From CAZIVP01 sp964542915 (GTDB lineage: Bacteria > Calditrichota > Calditrichia > Calditrichales > Calditrichaceae), in the NCBI GenBank assembly GCA_964542915.1, contig CAZIVP010000002.1, forward strand, positions 124,001 through 188,000: 64,000 nucleotides of DNA. Direction: 5' to 3'. Of the stretch, positions 15,799 to 26,100 are shown piece after piece. Within the stretch, counting starts at the first letter, position 1. Each line of letters begins with the position of its first letter. A program made the position numbers and the translations under genes. Under the pieces are notes generated by a model. The model was not told the DNA's origin. It did not search any database and saw only the letters and a program-made list of their open reading frames with translations.

Positions 15799-16812
15799 TT
15801 ATAAATGGATTTCCCGATCATTGTTTGCCGACTCATAAAGGGCGTCAATTAATCGCATAAGGTAAACCGCATCCTCAAGGGAAGACCTGTTTTTCTCCTT
15901 TTTTTCGATAACGCGTATAAAATGCTGAATCTCTCTTTCGTAAGCCCGGAAATAACGATCACGGCTGCTGTCTTCATCTGTCATCGGTGTTACATTAACC
16001 AGCTTGCCGTGCAATTCTTTTTGAATTCTCAGCGGGTTGAGGTAAGCAGATCCTTTTTTACCAAACAAGTGGGTGTACACCATATCTCGATCGGTGTGCA
16101 TACGCCAGCTTAGCTCCACCGTGATGGTAACATTGTCTTTCGTATGAATGACCGCAAGAGCTGCATCTTCTACCTCATATTCGGGATTCAGGGAATAATC
16201 ATACATGCGTACGGACTTAATTTTTGGCAACTCCATCAGAAAGAGCGCCAAATCGATGAGTGGTGTACCCATATCAATTAAAACGCCTCCCCCCGCGTAA
16301 TCTTTTTTCCCCTGCCAGGGCTGGATAGGGGATTTAAGCCATTTTTTAAGCCAACCGGTTTTAATATAGAAAATATCCCCCAATTCCTGATTGCGGATAA
16401 ACTCTTTTAGCGTAAGCACGTCTTCACGAAAACGATTGTGCATACCAACCAAAACATTCAACTTTTTCTTCTCGGCAAGTTCGTTTAACTTTTCCACATC
16501 CTGTGCGTTCAACGCCGCTGGTTTTTCAATCAATACATTAATACCGTTATTCAGAGCCATGTATGCCATCGGATAATGGTAAAAACTATGGGTACAAATA
16601 TGCAGGACATCCAGCGCTTCCTGATTGATCATATCATCAATGAGCTTATAACCATTCGGGATTTCAAAACGTTCGGTTAAAGCACCGATTTTGTTATCGT
16701 CAATATCACAGATTGCGGTTAATTCAACTTCCGGTATTTTCTTCAAAACAGGGATATGTACAACCTGGGCTATACTACCCACACCAACAACGCCAACTTT
16801 TAATTTAGACAT
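15799..16812 (-). CDS. Gfo/Idh/MocA-family NAD(P)-dependent oxidoreductase
   Basis: 337 residues. The Rossmann motif is GVVGVGSIAQ (about 6-15); EKPAALN, with the family's EKP (about 96-98), is present; the C-terminal alpha/beta domain holds GGGVLIDMGTPLIDL, the usual GG.l.D.G.H-type block. Here the dyad histidine position reads as Pro-Leu-Ile, so the usual catalytic His is not obvious. Members oxidise or reduce sugars, inositols and bile pigments; the substrate is not predictable. It begins three bases after the tyrA stop, so the two share a transcript although no pathway link is clear. Confidence 0.87.
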   Translation of the reverse strand: MSKLKVGVVGVGSIAQVVHIPVLKKIPEVELTAICDIDDNKIGALTERFEIPNGYKLIDDMINQEALDVLHICTHSFYHYPMAYMALNNGINVLIEKPAALNAQDVEKLNELAEKKKLNVLVGMHNRFREDVLTLKEFIRNQELGDIFYIKTGWLKKWLKSPIQPWQGKKDYAGGGVLIDMGTPLIDLALFLMELPKIKSVRMYDYSLNPEYEVEDAALAVIHTKDNVTITVELSWRMHTDRDMVYTHLFGKKGSAYLNPLRIQKELHGKLVNVTPMTDEDSSRDRYFRAYEREIQHFIRVIEKKEKNRSSLEDAVYLMRLIDALYESANNDREIHL

Positions 16813-16815
16813 AAA

Positions 16816-17895
16816 TCACTCCCGTACAAATGCCTGATATTTAATCTTGTTCAATACGCGTACTGCCTGGTTTGCCTCCCCCACATTGGCAAAAGAGAGC
16901 CTGAAAACTCCGCCTTCCTTTTCGCGAATTTTTAACAATTCGATGTCGCGAATGTCAATGCCTTCGTTCGACAATGCGTTGGCAATTCTTGCAACTACGC
17001 CGACTTCATCATTAACATAAACCATCACATCCACCAGTGGAGTTATAAATCCTTTTGATGCCTTGGGCACCATAGCACGATAATCTCGGGCGGCCTCAAA
17101 AAACGGCGCCAGCGCTGTAAGATTATCCCGAATTTTTCGCAAAAAGTCAATAGTTTCATCCATGACCTGGCGAATATTTCTCTGGTTAGAATCTATAATA
17201 TCCTGCCATATATGAACGGGACTGGAAGCAACCCGCGTCATGTCCCGGAATCCACCTGCCGCCAATTGCAGGTAGGGAAAGTCGTCATCGTTTTTATCTC
17301 CGACAACATTAACCAAAGCCACAGCCAGCAGCTGCGGAAGATGGCTTATTGCCGCCAAGATACGGTCATGTCGCTCCGCGTCGAGAAACAGGACCCGTGC
17401 TTTCAAAGATTGCAGAAGCGAAGTAAGAGGCGCGTAATACGCCTGCTCATTTTGATTTTGTGAAGAGGTTAAAATATAAACCGCATTTTCATAGAGTAAG
17501 GGATTGGCAGCATTGATTCCGCTCCGTTCGGCGCCGGTCATGGGATGACCGCCAATAAAATTTCCGCTGAAATGTATTGATCGTACATATTGCAACACTT
17601 TGACTTTCGTGCTGCCTATGTCGGTTACAATGGTGGACTCATTAATGACGCCGTTCAACTCATCCAAATGTTTACAGATAGTATGAATGGGCGTGCATAG
17701 AAAAACGATATCTTTATCTTTACAGGCGTCCGGCCACTCACCAACGCGTTTATCGATGATCCCTCGTTCGATAGCGCGTTGTAGAACCGAGTCATAATCA
17801 TAGCCATAAACGACTACATCATCCCGATTTTCTTTTAATGCCATAGCCAACGATGCACCCATAACACCGAGGCCGGATATAACCACACGTATCAT
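16816..17895 (-). CDS. tyrA: Prephenate dehydrogenase with C-terminal ACT domain
   Basis: 359 residues. The NAD site is ISGLGVMGASLAMAL (about 6-20); the prephenate-binding block GGHPMTGAERSG lies at about 114-125; the helical dimerisation domain follows; and the C-terminal ACT domain (about 285-355, VMVYVNDEVGVVARIANAL) probably mediates tyrosine feedback. It makes 4-hydroxyphenylpyruvate for tyrosine synthesis. The aroF gene is 104 bp upstream on the same strand, so an aromatic amino-acid operon is likely. Identification is firm. Confidence 0.92.
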   Translation of the reverse strand: MIRVVISGLGVMGASLAMALKENRDDVVVYGYDYDSVLQRAIERGIIDKRVGEWPDACKDKDIVFLCTPIHTICKHLDELNGVINESTIVTDIGSTKVKVLQYVRSIHFSGNFIGGHPMTGAERSGINAANPLLYENAVYILTSSQNQNEQAYYAPLTSLLQSLKARVLFLDAERHDRILAAISHLPQLLAVALVNVVGDKNDDDFPYLQLAAGGFRDMTRVASSPVHIWQDIIDSNQRNIRQVMDETIDFLRKIRDNLTALAPFFEAARDYRAMVPKASKGFITPLVDVMVYVNDEVGVVARIANALSNEGIDIRDIELLKIREKEGGVFRLSFANVGEANQAVRVLNKIKYQAFVRE

Positions 17896-17999
17896 TGAAT
17901 TCGTTGTCGTTCGATTTACTGCTTATATGCTTACCGTCTACGCATCGTATGGAGCGTTCGGATCGACAATGGAGCTACTTTTATACTCAATGTCGCCGT

Positions 18000-19031
18000 T
18001 TAGTGAGGTACGGGCATTTGAAGTGATTTGCCGACAACCTCCGAAATGACTTTAATCTGATCCATGAGATCCTCAAACTGTTCGGGATAGAGTGATTGTG
18101 CGCCATCGGATAACGCTTTTTCGGGATCGTGATGTACTTCCACCATGATACCGTCGGCTCCCGCGGCAACAGCGGCGCGCGCCATCGGTATAACTTTATT
18201 ACGGATGCCCGTGCCGTGCGAAGGATCGGCGATGACAGGTAAATGACTCAGTTTTTTCACTACCGGGATGGCGCTGATATCAAGCGTATTTCGCGTATAA
18301 TTCTCAAATGTACGGATGCCGCGTTCGCAAAGCATAACGTTGGGATTACCGCCCGAAAGAATATATTCCGCTGAGAGCAGCCACTCCTGGATGGTTGCCG
18401 AGATGCCCCGCTTCAAAAAGACGGGTAGTTCCATATCGCCAAGGGCACGAATAAACGAAAAATTCTGCATGTTACGTGCGCCAACCTGTATGATATCCGC
18501 GTATTCGGATATCAACGGCAGTTGGTCTTTATCCATGGCTTCGGTTATAACAATCATATCATTCCGGTCGGCCACATCACGGAGGATTTTCAAGCCTTCC
18601 TCGCCCATTCCCTGAAAAGAATAAGGCGATGTACGTGGTTTAAAGGCTCCGCCCCGCAGAATACGGACGCCTTTGGCGGCCAGTCGCTCGGCAATAGCTT
18701 GCATCTGCTCACGGGATTCAACGGAACAGGGACCTGCCATGACGGTTAATTCCTGCCCGCCAATCTCAACATCTTTAATGCGTATCACCGTATCGTGATC
18801 TTTGAACTCGCGACTCACCAGTTTGTACGGTGCCGTAATACGGTAGGCATCTTCCACGCCCGGTAATACTTTCCAGTCGCGAACATCCAGTTTTGCCGTA
18901 TCCCCGATTACGCCCAGAAGTAAATGCTCCAGTCCCATGGACCGGTGTATTTTAAAGCCCTGCTCGTGCAGACGTTCTTCAACATGTTCAATATCATGCT
19001 GGCTTGCATTTTTCTCCATTATAATGACCAT
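18000..19031 (-). CDS. aroF: 3-deoxy-7-phosphoheptulonate synthase with N-terminal regulatory domain
   Basis: 343 residues. Residues ~1-70 form a ferredoxin-like regulatory domain of the type seen in the Thermotoga enzyme (feedback by aromatic amino acids). The barrel (about 85-335) holds MAGPCSVES, RGGAFKPRTSPYSFQG and the PEP/metal-binding IADPSHGTG block. It condenses PEP and erythrose 4-phosphate, the first step of the shikimate pathway. tyrA follows on the same strand. It belongs to the class I-beta/KDO8PS-like group rather than the E. coli AroFGH group. Confidence 0.93.
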   Translation of the reverse strand: MVIIMEKNASQHDIEHVEERLHEQGFKIHRSMGLEHLLLGVIGDTAKLDVRDWKVLPGVEDAYRITAPYKLVSREFKDHDTVIRIKDVEIGGQELTVMAGPCSVESREQMQAIAERLAAKGVRILRGGAFKPRTSPYSFQGMGEEGLKILRDVADRNDMIVITEAMDKDQLPLISEYADIIQVGARNMQNFSFIRALGDMELPVFLKRGISATIQEWLLSAEYILSGGNPNVMLCERGIRTFENYTRNTLDISAIPVVKKLSHLPVIADPSHGTGIRNKVIPMARAAVAAGADGIMVEVHHDPEKALSDGAQSLYPEQFEDLMDQIKVISEVVGKSLQMPVPH

Positions 19032-19103
19032 GAATGTTCTCCTTAATAATTCATGTACTTATTGATTTCATTAATTTTACATTAAATTAAAATTTGTATA
19101 AAA

Positions 19104-19556
19104 TTACAGGCCTTCTTCCCTGCCTCGCCTGTTAAGTACGGATTGTCGATCCAAATATGACTGCAATATATAAACCGCTGCAATCTGATCAATGGAATGG
19201 CGCTGCCGGCTCGGTTTTTTACCCACATTATGCAGCGCCTGCTCTGCCATTTTAGTCGTTAGTCGTTCATCGACGCCCTCGACCGTAACGGGCATGTGTT
19301 CCCTTAAACGTTCGATCAGATCAAGAACTTCTTGCGTTTTTTTTGAGGCTCCCCCCTTCATGCGATAAGGGACGCCAACAATCATTTTTGTAACTTTCCG
19401 TTCTGTGATGATTCTCTCCAGCTCCGCGATCAATTGCCTCTCATTTTTATATTGAATCGTGGCGAGGGGATGAGCTAACATGCCGAGACCGTCGCTTACG
19501 GCCACTCCGATCCGTCGTTCGCCTATGTCAAGCGCTAATATTTGTCTGCTCATCAT
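19104..19556 (-). CDS. ruvX: Putative pre-16S rRNA nuclease RuvX (YqgF)
   Basis: 150 residues with the RNase H-like fold: LALDIGERRIGVAVSD at the N-terminus with the first catalytic Asp, VGVPYRMKGG in the middle and VDERLTT plus a C-terminal Asp-containing block (SIDQIAAVYIL). YqgF proteins complete 16S rRNA 5'-end processing and were first proposed as Holliday-junction resolvases. It starts 72 bp upstream of aroF. An upstream 495-base stretch carries no gene. Confidence 0.93.
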   Translation of the reverse strand: MMSRQILALDIGERRIGVAVSDGLGMLAHPLATIQYKNERQLIAELERIITERKVTKMIVGVPYRMKGGASKKTQEVLDLIERLREHMPVTVEGVDERLTTKMAEQALHNVGKKPSRQRHSIDQIAAVYILQSYLDRQSVLNRRGREEGL

Positions 19557-20051
19557 ATGTATTCCCGGAACGCATTCACGGTTCGACTAATGGTCTTTGG
19601 TTCATTCTTTCATAATAATTTATAAATCTTATTTTGAACCGGTGTGATATTGGGCAGGAATTTAGCAAAATTATAACCATATACGTAATTTTTTTTCAAA
19701 CAATGGGGTCATGAAACGCTCATTACAAGATTCGTTCGTATGGGTTCCCGGAAAAACCTCCCTTTAACTCTGACCATTTAAATCAAAAAATTAAAGTTGC
19801 AATCCGCTCTCTCCCATGCCGGATACTTTTTTCTGTCTCAGGGCAGAAATGAGGACATCGCCATAAACATGCCAATCTTAACTTTTGAAATCCGATGACA
19901 TTTAATTGATTAAAACGACGCAGGTGGGTTACAAGAAACCTTTATATAACTAAAAAATCCCGAAGGGCGCCATCATTTGCGATCACGGGATTTAATCAAG
20001 CTGAAAGCAACTTAAATCTTACGGACAATTATACTTGCTATTTATGGATCA
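19557..20051. other. 495-base stretch without a gene
   Basis: No coding frame with sensible composition crosses it on either strand and I see no tRNA-like arms. Its right end holds a candidate terminator for the HU gene (19952-19993) and one arm of a 13-base inverted repeat (20035-20047). The remainder (19557-19950) shows nothing I can name; it may hold the ruvX promoter. Confidence 0.5.
19952..19993 (-). terminator. Candidate rho-independent terminator after the HU gene
   Basis: On the minus strand an 8-bp stem (AAATCCCG with CGGGATTT, 19986-19993 with 19955-19962) closes a 23-base loop and runs into six T residues. A smaller CCC-TTC-GGG hairpin sits against the same T tract. It lies 59 bases past the HU stop. 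The large loop makes it weaker than a typical terminator. Confidence 0.4.
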
Positions 20052-20363
20052 TTATTTTTCATGAATGGGATCCTTCAATACATCCTTAAGCAACTTGCCT
20101 GCTTTAAAGTGGGTTTTTCGACGGGCGGGAACATAAATAATTTCGCCGGTGCGGGGATTTCGCGCTTTGGGCTTGGGTTTGGTTTTCTTAACTTCAAACA
20201 CACCAAAGTCTCTTATCTCAATTCGGATTTCCGGATCAGCTTCGCTCAGTATTTTTCGCAAAACTGTAAAAACGGCATCGACAAATCGTTCGGCTGTGTA
20301 AATTTTTTCATCTAACTCCTGAGCCGTGCGCTTGGCCACATCTTTCTTCGTTACCGTTCTCAT
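20052..20363 (-). CDS. HU/IHF-family DNA-binding protein
   Basis: 103 residues. The N-terminal helix MRTVTKKDVAKRTAQEL, the dimer core FGVFEVKK and the DNA-bending arm with the conserved proline (ARNPRTGEII, about 70-79) followed by VPARRKTHFKAGK identify it. It starts after a strong GGAGG site. The N-terminus is slightly longer than in classic HU and an IHF-like role cannot be excluded. A 13-base inverted repeat flanks the gene (20035-20047 and 20388-20400). Confidence 0.92.
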   Translation of the reverse strand: MRTVTKKDVAKRTAQELDEKIYTAERFVDAVFTVLRKILSEADPEIRIEIRDFGVFEVKKTKPKPKARNPRTGEIIYVPARRKTHFKAGKLLKDVLKDPIHEK

Positions 20364-20497
20364 GAATTATCCTCCATTGCAAATAACCCATAAATAGCAA
20401 TTAAATTTATATTTATTTTAAAGATACAACGTTATCAACTTTAAATCAAGTTCATTTTCAAGAATTAATTCCTAAGATTTATTGAACTTAGCGCTTT

Positions 20498-23131
20498 TTA
20501 TTTCTCTTTCACCATTTTCTTTAATTCGTCCAGTTTCTGTAAAGCTTGAAGCGGCGTCAGATTATTGACATCCACATTTTGTAAAGCCTGTTTAATCGGC
20601 GCTAATTCCTGCTCGCTGAAGAGACTTAATTGATTGGCATCAACCCTCCTGCCGCTCTGCCGCTTTGCAAGCTTTGGTTTTTGTGTTGTGGGCGAAAGTT
20701 CGTTTGCTTCCAGATTACTTAATATCTCCCGAGCACGTTCGATTAAAGAAAGCGGGAGACCGGCCATTTGGGCAACATAGATGCCATAGGAATTATCGGT
20801 CCCACCTGGTACAATTTTTCGCAGGAAAACCACCTGATCCTGCCACTCTTCCACGGCTACATTGTAATTTTTAATGCGCGGATACAAAATTGCCAGTTCG
20901 GTTAACTCGTGATAGTGGGTGGCGAATAGGGTTTTGGAACGAATGTCCTCCTGATTATGAAGGTATTCGGCGACGGCCCAGGCGATGGAAAGACCATCGA
21001 AGGTACTGGTGCCCCGTCCTATTTCGTCCAGTAAAATCAAACTACGGTTGGTGGCGTTGTGTAAAATATTGGCGGTTTCATTCATTTCCACTAAAAACGT
21101 ACTCTCGCCCAGAGCCAAATTGTCCGAAGCACCAACACGTGTAAAAATGCGGTCCACAATGCCGATGTCCGCCTCATCGGCAGGAACGAAAGAACCGATT
21201 TGTGCCATAAGTACAATTAACCCTACCTGGCGCAGAAAGGTCGATTTGCCGGCCATATTCGGACCAGTAATAACCCAGATTTGTTCTTGATCCACATCCA
21301 GTTGCACATCGTTTGCGATAAAATCTTCCTCCGGAGGCAGACGCTTTTCCACTACCGGATGACGCCCTTGCCGAATACGCAACCGGGTGTGATCGTGAAC
21401 ATGCGGACGTTTGTAGCGGTTCTCGACTGCAGCATTTGCCAGGCTAAGATAACAATCCAATTCGGCAACAAGCCGACTGTTTTTTTGAATCTCACCAACA
21501 TGAGCGCCAACGCGTTCCCGCAATTCCTGGAAAATTTGATACTCCATATCATTCATTTTTTCTTCGGCGCCAAGGATCTTTTCTTCCCATTCCTTAAGCT
21601 CCGGGGTAATATAGCGCTCGGCATTGACCAGCGTCTGTTTTCTTAAGTAAGAATCGGGCACTTTATCTTTGTGTGCATTGGTGACCTCAAGATAGTAGCC
21701 AAAGACTTTATTATAATTGATCTTTAATGTGGCGATGCCCGTCGCACGACGCTGTTCCTGCTGATATTCGATTAACCAGTCTTTGCCCTTTTCAGCAGTC
21801 TGGCGCAGTTCATCCAGGTCGGGACTGAAACCTTTGCGGATAATACCCCCTTCCTGAATGGTTTGAGGCGGATGCTCCACGATGGCTCGTTCTATGGCGT
21901 CGCACAATTCGTTCAGGGCGCTTAGTTCTTCAAAAGTAGTCTTTAAGGAAGTAAGATCGCTTTCCGCAAGGATGGTCTGTATTCCGGGAATGAGCGCCAG
22001 GGAGCTTTGCAGGTTTAATAAATCACGTGCATTGGCGCGCCCGGTTACAATCTTACCCAACAGGCGTTCCATATCGAAGACCGACTTCAACTCTTCCCGC
22101 AGGGCTTCGCGCACATTCGAATTTTCTACCAGTTCCTCAACAACATTAAGCCGTTTCTCAATCCTTTCCCGATCCAGCAACGGCTGCTGCAACCATTGTT
22201 TAAACAGGCGGGCGCCCATTGAACAAACGGTAAAATCCAGCACCGTCAATAAGGTATCTTCTTTCCGCCCGCTGCTCATCGCTTCGGCGATCTCCAGATT
22301 ACGCCGTGTGCTTTCATCCAGAACCATATACTGAGTAAGATTGAGCACCTGCAATTGAGTAAAATGTTGTAAGCGGGTCTTATAATTTTCATTGAGATAG
22401 TGTATAACTGCTCCGGCCGCTATAACACCTGCCTCCATATCTTCACAGCCAAAGCCTTTAAGAGAATGCGTATTAAAATGATCCAACAAAAGCTGATAGG
22501 TATATTCGTGACTGAATATCCAGTCGTCGCGTTTGGTAAAAATTGCGGAGAGGGTGTCTTTGGTTGCAGCATGAAGCTTCTCATATTGGCCCGAGGCGAC
22601 CAATACTTCTTTGGGTTGAAAACGAATCAGTTGTTCCTTCAATTGCCTGGATTCGAATTCGCTGATGTAAAATGTGCCGGTCGAGACATCCGCCACGGAC
22701 ATTCCGCAGATGTTTTCATCAACAAAAACAGCGACTAAAAAATTATTTGTGCGGCTGTCCAGCAATTTTTCCGAAAGAGTGGCCCCGGGTGAAGCAATTT
22801 CCACCACTTCCCTTTTAACAACGCCTTTGGCCAGTTTGGGGTCTTCAACCTGTTCGCAAACCGCCACACGTAAACCGGCATTGAGTAATTTCGGAAGATG
22901 ATTATCCAGGGCGTGGTAGGGAAACCCAGCCAAAGGCACGTCTGCGCTCTTGCCATGGGCACGTTTTGTTAACGCAATGCCAAGCGTTTTGGCTATTGTT
23001 TTGGCATCATCGTAAAACGTTTCGTAAAAATCGCCCATACGATAGAGCAAAATAACATCCTTATAATCGGCCTTAATCCGCAGATATTGCTCCATTAAAG
23101 GCGTTGTATTATTACTCTTATTCCTGGCCAT
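20498..23131 (-). CDS. mutS: DNA mismatch repair protein MutS
   Basis: 877 residues, normal length. The mismatch-sensing Phe-x-Glu lies in GDFYETF (about 33-39), connector, lever and clamp domains follow, and the ATPase has Walker A GPNMAGKST (about 626-634), Walker B DEIGRGTS and the FATHYHEL signature. The C-terminal dimerisation tail is present. MutS binds mismatches and recruits MutL; no mutL gene is nearby. The upstream gene is a large sensor kinase whose stop is 15 bp before the mutS start, so transcription is probably shared. Identification is certain. Confidence 0.98.
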   Translation of the reverse strand: MARNKSNNTTPLMEQYLRIKADYKDVILLYRMGDFYETFYDDAKTIAKTLGIALTKRAHGKSADVPLAGFPYHALDNHLPKLLNAGLRVAVCEQVEDPKLAKGVVKREVVEIASPGATLSEKLLDSRTNNFLVAVFVDENICGMSVADVSTGTFYISEFESRQLKEQLIRFQPKEVLVASGQYEKLHAATKDTLSAIFTKRDDWIFSHEYTYQLLLDHFNTHSLKGFGCEDMEAGVIAAGAVIHYLNENYKTRLQHFTQLQVLNLTQYMVLDESTRRNLEIAEAMSSGRKEDTLLTVLDFTVCSMGARLFKQWLQQPLLDRERIEKRLNVVEELVENSNVREALREELKSVFDMERLLGKIVTGRANARDLLNLQSSLALIPGIQTILAESDLTSLKTTFEELSALNELCDAIERAIVEHPPQTIQEGGIIRKGFSPDLDELRQTAEKGKDWLIEYQQEQRRATGIATLKINYNKVFGYYLEVTNAHKDKVPDSYLRKQTLVNAERYITPELKEWEEKILGAEEKMNDMEYQIFQELRERVGAHVGEIQKNSRLVAELDCYLSLANAAVENRYKRPHVHDHTRLRIRQGRHPVVEKRLPPEEDFIANDVQLDVDQEQIWVITGPNMAGKSTFLRQVGLIVLMAQIGSFVPADEADIGIVDRIFTRVGASDNLALGESTFLVEMNETANILHNATNRSLILLDEIGRGTSTFDGLSIAWAVAEYLHNQEDIRSKTLFATHYHELTELAILYPRIKNYNVAVEEWQDQVVFLRKIVPGGTDNSYGIYVAQMAGLPLSLIERAREILSNLEANELSPTTQKPKLAKRQSGRRVDANQLSLFSEQELAPIKQALQNVDVNNLTPLQALQKLDELKKMVKEK

Positions 23132-23146
23132 TGGAAAACGGATTGA

Positions 23147-26100
23147 TTAAATTTTGAGCGGTTTAATCGGTAAACTGAAATAGAAGGTACTGCCTTTTCC
23201 GGGCGTGCTTTTTACCCATACCTTGCCTTTGTGCAGTGAAATAATCTCTTTGCATATGGCCAGCCCCAGGCCTGTTCCTTTAAGCGAAGCATCCTTGCCG
23301 GCTTCGGTCTGCTCATATTTACTGAACACTTTGGTTTGTTCTTCCTCGGGAATTCCAACGCCTGTATCGCTAACGCTAACCTGGCTGTACCAATTCTCCT
23401 GTCCGGTGAGTTCATTAAATTCCTTGACGAGTTCGCTTTTTACTTTTACCTGGCCGCCTTGACCGGTGAACTTGATGGCATTGCTGAGATAGTTGGTTAA
23501 TACTTGTTCGATGCGCAAGCGATCCATTTGCTGGAATGAAATATTATCATCAAGCTCCATTTTCAGTGTAACGTTCTTCTTTTCAGCAAGCATGGACTGT
23601 TGCTGATAAACCGCATCGATAATAGTGTTAATGGAATGCGTTTCCAGTTCGAGTGTAAACTTGTTGGCTTCCAGTTTGGAGGCGGTCATAAAGTTATCGA
23701 TCAGCTTTAATACTTTATCCACATTTTCCTTGGCGATGAACAGCAATTCATTTTGTTCTTCCGTGATTTTGCCGACAACCTGATTGCGCACAATATCGAT
23801 ATAGCCCTGGATAATGTTAAGCGGCGAACGCAGGTCGTGTACGATCATTGAATTGAAATCCGCCTTTAATCGTTCAATCCGTTTTTGAGGACGTAAGTCA
23901 GCAAGCACACCGAGAAAACCCACATTCTGCAATTGTTCAAAGAGCGGCGTAAAATGGATCTGAAACGGAATGGCCTGGTTATCGTTGGTCATCAACTCAA
24001 TTTCTTTACCGCTACCGCCGGCTTCGGGTTCCAGTTTATGCGTCTGATTGGCGTCGATATTTTTTAATTCCAGTATCTGCTCCTCCAATTCGCTGCGGTA
24101 TTTTGCCAGACACAATTCCATTAAGTTTTGACCTACAAGAATTTCACTGGAGGAGTAATTGAGCATTTGAGCCAAGCTGTGATTGGCATAGATGATATTC
24201 CCGCTATAGTCGCAGGTAACAAGCCCCATAATCATGGTTTCGGCCAGCCGGCGATATTTTTGCTCCGAAGCTTTTAAGTCTTCGTAAAGGGCTGCATTTT
24301 CGAGAGCTACCGCCGCCTGATTGGCAAAATATTCCAAGCTGCGTACTTTGTCTTCGGAAGGACGGACCTGTTCCACAGGATCGTTGACGGCAATATAACC
24401 CAGCTCGCGTCCCCGGCTTTGTATGGGCACGATAATCCAGTCGTTCTCGTTCCACTTTTTCCCGATGGAAATGAGAAACCGGCGTCGTTTTTGCGATAGA
24501 TCGGTTGATTCATCCGCTAATTTATGATCAAAAAAATAGGATTGGCTCAATTTGAAGCTTCGTGGACGTAAAGCATGGTATATGGATTCCGGATACTTCT
24601 CCTGGAGGGCTTCGTATTGGTCCTTTTGCAGCCCTAAAACGCAGATATTTTCATAACGTTCTTCATATAAATTTTTACGTTCTAATAAAACGATATTCCA
24701 TCCGAGGGTTCTGCGGATCGAAGATGCAATTTTTTTCAGGAGATCGTCGATCTCGGATTCAAGCGTGAGCTCTTTTCCCAGTTCGAAAACGCGATCCAGC
24801 TGTTTGATCGTCTTTTGAGCGTGTCTTATCAGCCGGCTTTCCAGAAGCATATTGGTGGCTTTCTGAACCATCTGCTCGGCTTCGGAAATCGCACCGTTGG
24901 AAAAATGGTTGCTTTGATCCTTCATAGCAACCATGAAGAAGCCTTTGCGTTCGTTGCCAACTTTAACCGAGAATAAAACCATGGCGTTGTATTCATTGCC
25001 CTGGAGCGAAGCGAGCTTTTTTAAATCATCGGCCGGATTTTTTATCAGATCATATTGTGAGCTGAGTTTGTTCGATTCGATAAATGCTTCGAAATTCGGA
25101 TAGTCTTTGACCATTAGCACCGGCGGTTTTTCATTGCTGAACAGATTTTCCTCATTGCCGCGTTGGTAACAATACTGGGGATATAAAAATTTGAATCCTT
25201 CGTTGTAATTAAAATAAATGGATACGTCGCCGGCCAACTGTTTTAACAGTTGTTGGCTTAAATAATTTGCAATCTCCTGTTCATCAAGCCGCTGAAAGAG
25301 ATATTGAATTTCTTCGGTATCTTCGCTCCTCCTCTGATGCTTGCTTTCTTCGAGGTGAAGATTGTTAAGGCGCATTGCCAAAGAGCTTACCACTAAAGCC
25401 AATTCATCAAACTGGTTTTGTCCAAGCAAGCGCGGTTTCGAGAACCCGGCAATCAGCACTCCGAACGTGCGGTTATCCACGACCATCGGAAACTGAAAAC
25501 AGGCCTGTGCTTCCAATCCGGCGGTATTTAGAAATTTAAGAACATAGCTATCGGTGATGCGTTCTGCTTCGATATTGCCGTTATTAAGGTAGTATTCTCT
25601 CCAAAGCGGAAGCTCGAATAAATCGTTCTCCGTTTGATTGCTCACGCCTTCCGGCGTCGCCAGTTTTTTGTATTCATACTCCCTGCTATCGGGATTGGCA
25701 ATCAGCACGATCGAAAACACAGGTTCATAGAGCATACGGATATACTCCGAGAGAATTTCGCCCATCCGGGCCGAATCTTTGATACGCAAAAAATTGAACT
25801 GTAATTCGGAAATCTCCTGCAGGCGGTGGGCCTCGCGTTCATAGCGCTGTAAACGCCTGTAATTGGCAAGGTGCATGCGGATTTTTAATTTTAATTCCGG
25901 CAACTTGGGCAAAGTGTCCACGATATCGGTGATACCGTGTTTTTCAATTTCCACGCGATCGAATAATTCCATGTCGGGCATCATTGCAATGACCGGCAAT
26001 TGCCCGGTATTCGAAGCTGTTGTCATTTTCTGCAATATTTTTTTGGCTTTCGCCGTGAGGGCGGCGCCCCATAATATGATATCGGGATTCATGCTCAGGC

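Noticed and set aside
21882..22334. A 150-codon plus-strand frame opposite mutS
   Set aside because: It lies wholly inside mutS and reads as low-complexity Ser/Arg-rich sequence typical of antisense frames.
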